This document shows, piece by piece, positions 46,169-57,189 of a stretch of 64,000 nt of DNA. The translations under genes and the position numbers were made by a program. The stretch comes from Gautieria morchelliformis (Eukaryota; Basidiomycota; Agaricomycetes; Gomphales; Gomphaceae): assembly GCA_015179125.1 (NCBI GenBank), contig WHVA01000168.1, forward strand, positions 1-64,000, given 5' to 3'. Positions within the stretch are counted from its first letter, which is position 1, and each line of letters begins with the position of its first letter. Under the pieces are notes generated by a model that saw nothing but the letters and a program-made list of their open reading frames with translations, made no database searches and was not told the DNA's origin.

Positions 46169-46550
46169 ATGGCTGGGGTGAGCCCATCTCGACTCGCTGC
46201 CCTTACCCGTCTCCGATGTTCCATATTCGCAACAGCGTATAATCCAACCTCGCAACGCACAGGAGCAAAGTACTTGCGAGCTCGATTGCGGGGTCCTTCC
46301 ATGATGAACTATTACCCTGAAGTCTTAAAAATTAGCGATATCAACAAGCAGTTCCCGGAGCTCGAGCTTCTTGACGAGGATGAACAGCAGAGGGCAGTGG
46401 ACCTTCTGGCTCTGAAGTCGAGAGGAAAGGGTGCTCCGAAAAAGGCTAAAAACAAAGGTTTGTACGAGCTCATGTTGGGAAACCTACTAGTAACGTTACT
46501 GAACACCTTGCAAAACAGAGGAGAGCCGGAGATTATCGAGAAAGAAATAA
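46169..46550 (+). CDS. Small mitoribosomal subunit protein mS33
   Basis: Exon 1 (46169-46457) and exon 2 (46519-46550), across a 61-bp intron (GTTTGT...ACAG), encode 106 residues. The family block RTGAKYLRARLRGPSMMNYY is the mS33 (yeast Rsm27) signature, and the spliced end ESRRLSRKK is the usual basic tail; without splicing the tail is lost, which supports the intron. Length is normal for the family. The protein belongs to the head of the small mitochondrial ribosomal subunit. The gene is short and appears intact. Confidence 0.88.
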
Positions 46551-48110
46551 TACGTTCTCCTGATACATACTGTACGTTTTATCCTATTTTTGTACGTGAA
46601 TGCAGAATCATCGACCGCTGGTAGAATTTAACTATTAGATCACTTCTGCGCCAGACACGTCTTACCCGACTTGATGCAAGGAAATCATTCGCTGGATGTT
46701 GTTACATTGTGTGTTATTAGGAGACGCTTATTAGCCGCAGCTCATCGTATATGTAACCCCGTAAACAATGACAACACGGAGAACTTCTTGTTATTCTTTC
46801 TGGTCGCCTCCTGCCCTCCTGCCAATCATATTTCTCATGGCAGTAAACGCTATGTACTAATAACTTCCGCCTATTGGGTAGCATGAAGGTTTTTATCTAC
46901 GACCAAGCAATGACATAGATACTATCGGGTACCTGAAGTTTGAAAATACGCTCGCATCTGACCGTGACATGCGGCACCTCAGAATTACATCTTGTCAGCT
47001 TACTGCCTCATCACACTGCAGGAGGCGCCAGCACCTAAAGTTCAGATGAAATGGTGTGAAAATTAAGAGTGTCGAGTGTAAGGTTTATTTCGATGAGGAT
47101 AGATTGCGCAGGACTTTATGTGCAGTGGGGCAAGTGTGGCACAGGTAAGTGTATCTCGAAACGATAGCCTGTGTGTTAAACGGGTGAGTATAATTGACTG
47201 ACGAGTGTGATATACAGCGCAGCTATTTATCCATCGTGTGGGACGTGCTACGGTATAAGGGGAATAGGAGTGGGGGTAAGTGTATGTGTGCAGCTCGGGG
47301 TTCGGTGCGCCGGATGCTGCGGTGGGTATGTACTATGTGAGTTGGAAGGAGTGTTGTTCTAACTAGGGACATCAGATGTGTGGTGATTGAGAATGTAAAA
47401 AGGTATCAGAATCGGAATGTATGTGATGGACTAATCATCGAACTACTCCATGGATGGACGCGTCTCGGGCTCGGGGTTCAGGGGTGGATCCGCTGATCGC
47501 TGGGTCGTTTATGCGTTCGTGGGTCGACGGGACGTTGTAGTGGATCGTGTGGATGTGTGTGCGCTCGAGGGGAAAGGCTGATGATCAGTGGCACGTGTGT
47601 GTTGTGGGTAGGAAGGATTAGATAGGAGAAGTGTGAATAGATGTGTTGGAATGGAATTGTGACAAATGGAACTTGAGTTTCAGTACAGAACCAGCTAGAA
47701 ACCAGTGCTCAAGCACAGACTTTTGGCTCCTGAAGCATTCTCAGCCCCTCTTGAACTGATTTCTAGTAGTGAAAATGTCCCACTTTGCACTGTTTTTTAG
47801 CTCAAAAAGAACTTAATTCTAGCTTGTTTAGGACTAATAAAAAGTACCTTTGGAACTACTTTTTAGGTACAGACATCATTGCCTAGTGAGAGCTCAGGTG
47901 TGCATATCACCAGAGTCAAACATAATTACTAGCTGCACATACACCATGAAGCACCCTGGACACATACTGCATTATACATTAATGTATCAGGCAATGTGCC
48001 AGGAAGTGGGTGATGGAGGTCTCATGACACACCATCAACTGAAAACATGGATCTCACACCCTTTTGTCAAGGAAGCGCTCTGGTTTGAAGGCAAGTGGGT
48101 CAGCTCCAGG
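46551..48110. other. Intergenic, no supported gene
   Basis: About 1.5 kb with no recognisable frame. The section 47100-47640 is TG-rich, without a simple repeat unit. Confidence 0.4.
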
Positions 48111-48419
48111 TCATGGAGGAGAGCACTGCATAAGGATGGCAGTGGGGCCAGCAGAATAAGTGGGAGGGGAAGAAGACAATGATGAGCCACATTGCCCAGG
48201 GGAAGGTACAGTAGAGAACATGCACCATTGATTAGGGAATAAGGCTGTTTCTTTAGGGATGTAGTACCCCTCGTACTCATCATCCTCCATAACAGCATGA
48301 GCCACACCTGCCCATGTGCTGTTAGTATGCACCAACAAAACACACCCCACAGCCCAAAACCGCATCAAACACCTAATGTTGTCACCGAACTCCTTTTGCA
48401 CTCCGACCGCCACCAGCAC
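48111..48419 (-). pseudogene. Cytochrome P450 fragment
   Basis: The minus-strand frame contains AHAVMEDDEYEGYYIPKETA followed by NQWCM. This matches the fungal P450 stretch P-H-x-x-x-xDDxYxGYxIPKGTxVxxNxWAM that precedes the heme region. Neither the heme-binding Cys loop nor the N-terminal membrane anchor is present nearby, so only this part of the gene remains. Confidence 0.5.
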
Positions 48420-48599
48420 TGGGGCCCATTTTCAGTTCTTCCCTTATTTCTCTTACTTCCTCTTATATTCCCATAAATATCTAAGTAGCTACATCTACCG
48501 AACATTCTTTGCACACCTAAACCACGAAGGCCCGGCCTGATGTTGAATGATGTGTCGACTAGCAGGTCGAAGGGCAGAAACACGCCCACGACATGAGCG

Positions 48600-51389
48600 G
48601 TGGCACCACCGACCATGGCACAGGTGAGGCTAGATGCTCAGGGTCGCATTCAGCCTAGGATGGCGGCAGGTCCAGCAAGAGAGAAACAGGCTGAACCGAC
48701 GAGATGTCCTGAGAGTACGAGCGAGAAAAAGGTGCCCACCCAAGTCACCACCAGGGGAGCAGTGGCAGACACAGAGGCACTCACTAGCGAGGAGATCAGA
48801 GACTTACCGGGGCAGGAGATAGGGAATGCAGAAGAAGGTAAGCTTTAGCTTGAGCGAACATTGCTGACAATACCCGGTGAGCCCTGGACGGTTGGTGCGC
48901 TGTCCACCGCCATGCTCCAGGTGAGGCAATACAAGGGCATGCCACGCCAAGCGATAAGCGCGATCAGATCCATCGCTTTCGTGATGGAGGCGGTTGAGGA
49001 TGATGCCAGATGTGAGCGGCTAGTGGGTCAAGTCAAAGCGACTCTTGCGGCAGAGGGAAATGTGCTCTCGGCCAAGATCATAGAGGCCACTGCGCTGCTT
49101 GATAGGGCCACCTCGGCAGCGGAGGATGCAGCCAGGATGTCTAATCGGGTCACTGAGGACACGGTGGCGGTAGTCCAAACCATACAGGCCGCATTGAGCA
49201 CAGTTGCCAGCTCGGCATCCCAGCTCAGTGAAACCTTGACCACGTACAGGGACACCATAATGAAAGTCTCGACGGCGGCACAGCAGACACTGGTCAACAC
49301 CCCCACCCTCAATGCTAGAGTCCGCGCGAGGGAGGGTGTCAAGCAGAGGCAAGTATTAGTGGATGCCGCAAATGTGGGAGAATGCGTGCTCGCAGGCGTG
49401 GATAACACTGGTCTGGTGTCCAGAGCAAATGAGATCGTCAAGGACATGGATGAAGGAGAGGGAAAGACCATAGTCAGCACGAGGTGGCTCACCAACGGGG
49501 TGTCAAGATTGGTTTTTAGGCGTTAATATCGTGTATTAGTGAACACAGCGAATGCCCGAATAACTTGTGCGAATAAGTATGCCGTTCGGCGAATAGATGA
49601 ACCAATGAATGTTCACAAGGTAAGAGGGTTGTCTGAACAGGGCTCACCCTATCTACAGTCGTAGTGAAATAGCCCGTGGCACTCGACGATGTAACGTGCA
49701 AGGTCTCACGGAAGGGCTGTCTAAGTCTCGACAATCCCTTCGCCAACAGCACAGAAAATGGTTCGAAGGCTAAGGTAACGAAGATGAAGTATGAGAACTC
49801 ACCAGTGATGCCTAAGTCTTCTGCTAATCGAAGATGGGAATCTCCAAGAGAAGGCTTAAGTGAACTGGAGAATATACATGCAAATGTAAACTACTTATAT
49901 CGAATGCTCGCAAGGTATTAGCGAATAGGAAAGAGGCCGTCGTGAGTCAGGGTCGGATAGGGGTGCGCAGTCATGATACTAAGTAGATGGAATAAACATA
50001 CAATAGAGTGAGGGAAGAATGCGAACATGAAACAATGAAGAGAAAAAGGGGGTGAAGGCACTTATGGAAAAAACCATGTCTTGGGACCCGCATACATGCT
50101 ACCCTGCATGGACTCTTCGTTTACTGGGTTGATCCCGCATGACCTATGGAAGGGACGTCCTGCGAACACACTTTGGCCATACGAACGCCCAATGGGGTTG
50201 GATTAAGAAGATGATGGGGTTAATGATGAACCATCATGCCGGGTGAATGGTATCGATCATATTTGATGGCGTGCCTGCTGGCAAAATGCGCGAGCAGCGA
50301 ATAGTGGTTTGGAGAATGGGGCGAACAGCGGGTAGAGTGGACGTGCAGGGGGAGTGGTCGGTAGGTGCGGCGAACTCTGGCGAAGATGCTAGGGAGTGAC
50401 GAGGGGGAACATAGAGGCAGTGCGGTAGGAGAAATAGACCGGTCATGACACGGGGGCGTCATCTTCGAGCTCAACATGGAAGAGGCGGCGAGGTGGCTCA
50501 ACGAGGCCAAGCACAGGATTCAGTTCACAGAGGCCCTGGCGCGCGATGCAAGAATGAAGGCAAGGTTGTTCCCACTCATTCTCCAGTTCGTCCCCTTCAC
50601 TTTGAGCCAGAGAGGGAAGGCGAGCTACGAGGCATAGAGGAAATCAATGGGCTCCCGCGGGGGGCCATTGACAAGGCTAGATGGATCAAGCCTAAGCAGT
50701 GCAGAGCGGCCACTCAGACCTGCGGACATACGCTCATCACATTCACCACGCCGGGGATCGCCAACAAGGTTCTCACTAGCAGCCTCATCATGTGTCAAAA
50801 GAGGGTATACGCCAAGAAGTGCAAGAAAGAGCCCACTCGATGCCTTAAATGCCAGGGGTGGGACCACATGTCGTACACCTGCCTGCAGGAACATGATACC
50901 TGCGGAACGTGCGGCGAGTGGTGCAAGACCTCTGCCTGTGATCAGACCAAGCAGCGTTGCGTCTCTTGCAGGTCCAATGATCATCCCAGCTGGGCTAGGT
51001 TGTGTCCCACGTTCCTGCGCAAGTGCGTGGAACTAGACACCAGGTTGCTCGAGAACCTGATGCCCTACTTCCCAACAGAAGAGACGTGGACACACGTCTC
51101 ACAGCCCCCCAAGATGCTGGCCCTGCTGCCGCTGGCCACACAGCCACCTGCACCACAATACAACGGAGGCTGGGAGATGGTCACCCACCTTAAGGGAAGA
51201 TACCGGCAGAGGACGTTGCCCTACGGACGACGGACACCAGACCCAGTTGCAGACAGGCAGCCCCGACACATAGCCTTGCTGCCACGTGAGAGCCCGGCCA
51301 CCTCCTCTAACAGGCTGAGCCTGGGTCCCATAGCCCGGTGGGGCAACACAGATGGAGACAGCAGGCTGCCCCCTATAGGTAACAACTGA
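48600..51389 (+). pseudogene. LINE ORF1 (RNA-binding, zinc knuckles)
   Basis: Starts MAPPTMAQVRLDAQG. An Ala/Thr-rich helical region (48861-49500) follows after one in-frame TAG at about 48846. Interrupted after TNG by solo LTR copy 2; continuing at 50456 the frame reads VIFELNMEEAARWLNEAKH without loss. A one-base shift near 50595 leads into HFEPEREGELRGIEEINGLP. Knuckles at about 50850-50990: CLKCQGWDHMSYTC, CGTCGEWC and CVSCRSNDHPSWARLC. ORF1 proteins coat LINE RNA. It ends at 51389, where ORF2 begins immediately. Confidence 0.75.
49501..50450 (+). mobile_element. Solo LTR, family S copy 2
   Basis: 950 bp, TGTCAAGATTGG...GGTCATGACA, with a 5-bp duplication CGGGG (49496-49500 and 50451-50455), inserted in LINE ORF1. 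Closely similar to 6339-8387 and 60258-61286. Solo LTR fossil. Confidence 0.88.
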
Positions 51390-53435
51390 TGCCTTATACA
51401 ATAGAACCGACACCAACAAGACTGAGAGTATACCAACAAAATCTAATCAAATCCGACAAAGCTCAATATGATCTCATCAACTCGACAGCCCACAAGGAAT
51501 GGGACCTCATACTTCTGCAGGAACCATACATTGATGCACTAGGCAACACCAAAGCAAATCACCATTGGTGTGTGCTATATCCTACATCCCATTTAACTGA
51601 CACAGCTACAAAGCGCTCTGTAATCTTGGTAAACGCCGCACTAGACACTAACACCTGGTCACAGATATCAATACGAGGAACGAATGATGTGACTGCGGTA
51701 CAGCTTAGGCACCCAAGAGGCAAGATCACGGTTTTCAATATCTACAACAACTGCGAACACTCCGCAACTCTGTGGGCCCTGGACGAATACATTGGCTCTG
51801 AACAGCACAACATCATTCAGCATGAAACGGACTCGATGATGTGGTGCGGCGACTTCAACCGGCACCACCCTATGTGGGACAAGGAGCGCAATCACCATCT
51901 GTTCACAGCGGAGGTGACCAGGGCTGCAGAGGAGCTGATCTCACTCCTGGCAGACTATAACATGGTAATGACCTTCCCCAAGCATCTTCCTACCCTGAAG
52001 TCAATGTCCACCAAGAATTGGACGAGGGTTGATAATGTCTTCTGCACGGACAACATTGCTGAGTCCATAGTTACATGCGACACAGCCCCAGACAGGAGGG
52101 GGCCGGGTAAAGACCACGTCCCCATACTCACCACTCTAGATGTCGATGTGGAGGTCAAGAGGCCGGAGCCGTTCCACAATTTCAGAATGGTGGATTGGGA
52201 CCAATTCCGGGACCAGCTGGCAGAACAGCTGGAGAATGTGCCAGAGGCAAGGGAGCTAAGGACCTTAGATGAGTACAACGAGATGGTCAGCGCGCTGACA
52301 GCTGCTATACAGGATACTATTGATGCAGTGGTCCCGCTATCGAAGCCGGTACCGCACTCTTGCAGGTGGTGGAGTAGGGAGCTCACGGAGCTGAAAAAAG
52401 CGAAAAACAGGCTGAACCACTTGTCCTACATCCATGACGCAGTTGCTGACCACCCCTCACACGAGGAGCACAGGGAAATCACTGAAAACTACAGCAAGGC
52501 GATCAGCAGGGCCAAAGCACAGCACTGGGCAGAGTACCTAGAGGATCTCAATGATGGGCTGCTCTGGTCGGCGAACAAATACCTGGCCAACCCAGCCACA
52601 GATGGTGGGAGATCAAGGATCCCCACACTGCATGTGACTGGCCCTGACGGCACCGCCCGCGCGGCTGAAACCAACGAGGCCAAGAGTGAAGCACTTGCTG
52701 CAGCTTTCTTCCTGCCCAAACCAGCTGAGTCCCAGGTGCCACCAGCCTTCAAATACCCAAAGTGAGTCAACCACCGCTTCCAGCTGCATGAGGGCAACTC
52801 AGCGTCAGCTGGGCAAGCTGAAGCCTCACAAGGCCCCAGGCGACGATGGAATACCCAATGTGGTCCTGAAGGAGACGGCTGATCAACTTGCTTAGTATCT
52901 CCTCTGTATCTTTCGGGCCACGTTTGCGCTAAACACATTCAGTGCCAGTGGGAAATCCTGGATCACCATCGTGCTGCGGAAGCCAGGCAGGGCAACCTAT
53001 GACGTGCCGAAGTCATACCGCCACATAGCTCTCCTCAACACGATCGGGAAGCTCCTCACTGCAATAGTGGCAGAAGACATGATGTACATGGTGGAACGGT
53101 ACCATCTCTTGCCAGCTGCTCACTTCGGGGGGAGGCCCGGCAGGACTACAACCGACTCCCTGCACCTGATAGTCAATAAGATAAAAGGGGCATGGAGAAG
53201 AAAGAAGGTGGCCATAATGCTCTTTTTAGACATTGAGGGTGCATTCCCAAATGCCGTCACTGACCGCCTGTTGCACAACACGAGGAAATGGAGGATTCCA
53301 GAGGAGTACCTGCAATTTGTTGACCGAATGCTGGCTGGCAGGTGCACCAGGCTAAAATTCGACGACTTCCTTTCGGGCTGGGTGGCTATAGACAATGGAA
53401 TAGGACAGGGCAACCCCCTGTCCATGATTCTCTAC

Positions 53436-53937
53436 GGCGGATGCTCACAACTTTTTATTACCTGTAGCTTCACCCATTTTATTCTCAGATTATAGAAAAG
53501 AAGAGGACCAAAGTATATGCCAATCTTATTGTTGGTCTATAAATAAATTTTCTTTTCTCCCTCCCCGAGCGGCCACTCCGCCGACGAGAACACCTCTTTT
53601 GATTTTTATGCCTCTTCTTATTTTTTCTACCCACTTTTAATATACACTATATCATTATAACTAACACAACTACTATTACTCCATATGGTAGTCTAATACT
53701 CTCTCATTATAACTAGTCATACTAATACTCCTACTCATATCTATTAGAAGTATCTCTCCAGGTATCTGTTACTCTATCTTGTAGTCTAATGCTCTCTCAT
53801 ATGTATATATATCTTTGAGATGTTTAAATATATACAGAATCATCTAATAGCATCTATTATTCTCCTTATAAATACTCTTATAGTATATATTATATACTCA
53901 TATATGCTGTATTACATAACCATTATGAATATCCTCC
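53436..53937 (+). mobile_element. AT-rich hairpin element, copy 1
   Basis: 502 bp inserted in the RT of the LINE, between MILY and LFYNADL, flanked by a 3-bp duplication TAC (53433-53435 and 53938-53940). Ends are GGCGGATGCTCA and GAATATCCTCC, short imperfect inverted ends. The body is extremely AT-rich except for a core CTCCCTCCCCGAGCGGC... near 53560-53595 that can fold. No frame of note inside. The LINE reading frame resumes exactly at its right border. Confidence 0.65.
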
Positions 53938-55213
53938 TACCTATTCTACAACGCAGACTTGGTGGAGGTAGCCATGGGGAAGGGACAAGCCACGGTGGCC
54001 TATGTGGACGATGCTAACCTGTATGCAGAGGGAGACACATATGAGGAGGCGCACGAGAGCATCAGGGAAATGCTGCTCAAAGATGGGGGGGCAAAGGGGT
54101 GGACCCAAACTCACCAGTCCAGGTTTGAAAAATCGAAGTTCGCAATGATAGGCTTCTTACACCGCAGAGTCCGGACCCTGCTAGGCCAGGCAAAACCATG
54201 CACGAACCGAGGCCAGACTTCATGTATGAGGGCGCGGCCATACAGCCCTCTACGGAGCATAAATTCCTGGGGGTGTTCTTGGACGAGGGTAGAAGGCTGT
54301 AGCGAATGCGGTAAAGTGGACTCTTCTGGCTCGCAGACTCACTAAGCCTTCAACAGGAGTCCGAGCGACATACATGAGGCAGCTATATTGTGCAGTTGCT
54401 ATCCCTAAGTTTACATATGCAGCGGACGTATGGTACACACCGGTCCAAAGGAGGGAGGGGAAGCTGGCCTTGGGGTCAGTGGGAGTGGTACGTAGACTGA
54501 CATCGGTACAGCGGCTGGCCACCTTAGCCATCACCGGGGCAATGCGGATGATGGCCAGCGACGTCCTCGAGGTCCATGCCAACGTGCTCCCCATAAAGCT
54601 GCTTCTCCTCGGAGTCTGCTTCAAGGCGATTAGCCGCATGGTGGCTCTCCCCAAAACTCACCCGCTCCACCACCCGTTACGCACGTGTGCCCGCCGGCTG
54701 GTAAAGAGGCATCCGTCCCCTCTTCACGTGCTAGCCCACGCCTTCAACCTCGAGCTGGGTGGGTATGAAGAAATCATGCCTTTCACACATGTGCTCAACG
54801 CGCTGTGGCCATACTCGACCAACATAGCGGACTCGAGAGAGGAGTCCAAGGAAGACGAGGCTGCTGACACAGCAGATGCCAAGGTGTTCACAGACGGTTC
54901 CGGGATGGAAGGTGGAGCTGGCGCGGCGGCGGTGCTATACAGGGGCGAGAGAAAGGTGGCAGGCCTGAGATACCATCTGGGGACACTGGACAAACATACC
55001 ATGTATGAAGCAGAAGCGATCGGAGTTGTCCTGGGGCTGGAACTGTTGCGGCGTGAGAAACAAATCAAGAAGGCGACTGTCCTCCTCGACAACCAGGGGG
55101 TCATACAGGCCATCACACACCTCAGGCCGAGGCCAGCGCAGTACATCATGGAGCACATCCACGACCTTGCCTGCAGGGTAGCAGCGCTGTCCCAGAGGCG
55201 GTGGATAAACCTA

Positions 55214-55704
55214 GGAGGTTATTCATAAAGTCTATGTACTACGAGATAAGAACCTACATAGTATATATTTCAAAACTACTATTTCTAATATATAAGGATA
55301 TTATTATATCAGATTTATAGACCAACACTAATACATATAAAACTTCTGTATGAGTATGTTCATCTCGGTTGAAAAGATACATTAGAATATTATAGTAAGA
55401 GACTGAAGATTGATAGACACTTAGAATAGATAAAAGGAGGATATACAATATAGAATATATAGTACTAATCGTATAGTAACACCAATATGGATTATATTAA
55501 AAGTTGGTAGAAACCGAAATATACGGATTTCTCATCGGCGGAGCCGCCGCTCGGGGAGGGACAAAAGAAGAATTATTTATTTCTGTTTTATAAAATGTAA
55601 AATATACTTTCTATTCATATCCCAATTATCAGCTTTTCTTTATATTATGAGTTAAAAGTAGAATGAAAATACATACACTTCCTAGAAAGATATGATCACC
55701 CTCC
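55214..55704 (-). mobile_element. AT-rich hairpin element, copy 2 (inverted)
   Basis: 491 bp inserted in the RNase H part of the same LINE, between WINL and MISWISVHDE, with a 3-bp duplication CTA (55211-55213 and 55705-55707). Ends GGAGGTTATTCAT and GATCACCCTCC match copy 1 when reversed. The core, reversed, contains CGGCGGCTCCGCCG, a perfect stem of 6 bp with a 2-base loop, and sits about the same distance from the same end as in copy 1. Confidence 0.65.
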
Positions 55705-56310
55705 CTAATGATATCCTGGATCTCAGTCCACGACGAGGTCAGGGGTAATGAAGAAGCGGATGGCGAGGCTAAAAAGGCAGCAGTGGGAGATAGCAGCCAG
55801 ATGAGTGATCTCCCACCCCTTCTGGAGGCTGACCAGCTACCGCACAGCCTGTCTGCTGCATGACAAGTGTTCAGGGCAGAGGTGAGAAGGAGCTGGAGGA
55901 CGCGATGGCAGCTGTTCCCTCGCTACGCGCAGCTCTGCAAGATCAACAATAGGTTGCCATCACGGACCTACATCGGTGACACAGCAATCCTCACAAGGGT
56001 GCAGAGTAGCCTTATCATGCAGCTAAGGATGGGACATGTGCCACTCAACAGGCACCTGTAAAGGATCAAGCCCACACCCTCCCCGCTGTGCCCGGCCTGC
56101 TCCAGGGCCGACGAGTCCACCCACCACTACCTCTTCGAGTGCCAGGCGCATGAGCATGCGAGACACAGATTAAGAAGGAAACTGGGGCGAAAAGCTGCAT
56201 CCATTAAAGAACTGCTGGGGAAGCCAGACTCCATGCTGGCACTGCTGGGATATGTGGCCGCTACAGAACGCCTGAAAGGCACCTTCGGTGATGTATCCCC
56301 CCCTCCCTCT

Positions 56311-56808
56311 TAGCTCAAACAACAGTTCACTCTGCCAGACAGGGACGTGCGATGGATGCATGCAAAGGACACGCAGCTGTGGCGCACGAGGCTGCTTTAT
56401 TCAACACGCCAAGTATACAAACACAACATGCTCCACAACATCTTAATATATCACATCATGCCAATCCCAATCCCCCTCCAGCTTGTGCAACGGCGAGTAT
56501 CGACTCAACGCAGCAAGACCATGAAGACCACTGGACCTTTATATCTTCGACCGCGGTGCTCACTCTCGTCGTGCTAGACCACTCCGGCGGCCGAGCACTT
56601 ATGTAGCCTGACCCACCACGCTGGTGAACACCCAAACGGAGAGAAAGAGTACTTACCCCACCAAGAGTGGAGCAGTAAACGGCTCTGGGAGCCGGGCCGG
56701 CGGGGGGCGCAGGGCTCGTCATCAGTGCATCTGCTCGCTCGGGGACGCAGAGGGTATGGGAGTTCCAGGGAGAGAGGGGAAAGGCCCACCTGATTTAGGT
56801 ACAATTCG
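56311..56808. other. Stretch between LINE and element C
   Basis: Contains an open frame at 56352-56606 (MDACKGHAAVAHEAALFN...) with no known motif; possibly LINE 3' sequence. No poly(A) run or target duplication seen. Confidence 0.3.
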
Positions 56809-57061
56809 TGTAGCGACCACCATGGGCCCGGCCCGAGGTCGTTTTACCTGCATTGCCCTTAAGGCAATGCACGCTACTGGACTAGATTAGCTAATGCTAG
56901 TGGATCCTTATGGACCCACTGTATAGTTCTTGCATGGGAACCGTGCAGCAGTTCCCCAGATCTTACCTTACACTGTCACTACGTAGCACATGGAATAACC
57001 ACATCTTGGTCGATTTCCGCTTGCCCTTGTGATACAAGGTCTTAATTTACACTCACTTACA
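56809..57061 (+). repeat. 5' LTR of element C
   Basis: Likely TGTAGCGACC...CACTTACA, 253 bp. The middle shares blocks with the LTR of element A (CCCACTGTATAG, TGGGAACCG, GTCACTACGTAGCA, CCCTTGTGATACAAGGTC). The left border is inferred from TG and length only, since the partner LTR is not in the window. Confidence 0.6.
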
Positions 57062-57189
57062 CCTTTCTGAACTTCCTGCAGTTGTTCACCAAGCAAACAA
57101 CTGAATTGTGGAAATCCACACGATCTTGAAAAAGATCACTGCATCGACAGCTGTTTACCATTGAACATCATGCAGTAGACCCTCTACTG

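Larger units (their letters stand above)
48590..56310 (+). mobile_element. Tad1-like LINE, interrupted three times
   Basis: Order: ORF1 with CCHC/CCxC knuckles, ORF2 with APE-type endonuclease, reverse transcriptase, RNase H and a C-terminal zinc region. This is the layout of fungal Tad1 elements. It is interrupted by solo LTR copy 2 (49501-50450) and by two AT-rich elements (53436-53937 and 55214-55704). Ends are not sharp: no poly(A) or target duplication was found, and 56310-56808 may be its 3' untranslated part. Both ORFs are broken. Confidence 0.8.
51389..56310 (+). pseudogene. LINE ORF2 (endonuclease, RT, RNase H)
   Basis: Endonuclease at 51410-52140 (LRVYQQNLIKSDKAQYDLI, LILLQEPYID, MMWCGDFNRHHPMWD, and a KDHVPI-type end motif). 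Reverse transcriptase from about 52800 (KLKPHKAPGDDGIPNVVLKE; FLDIEGAFPNAV; IGQGNPLSMILY; after the first AT-rich element, ATVAYVDDANLYAEG). RNase H at about 54880-55740 (KVFTDGSGMEGGAGAA, ... GNEEADGEAKKA), interrupted by the second AT-rich element; zinc-like end CPACSRADESTHHYLFEC at about 56090-56145. Breaks: TGA at 52763-52765, a shift near 52780, TAG at about 52893, a shift near 54200, a TGA near 55861 and TAA near 56060. It uses target-primed reverse transcription in life, but this copy is dead. Confidence 0.8.

Noticed and set aside
53820-54017. Small membrane-protein-like frame in the AT-rich element
   Set aside because: Hydrophobic residues follow from AT-rich codons. The frame is not shared by the second copy.
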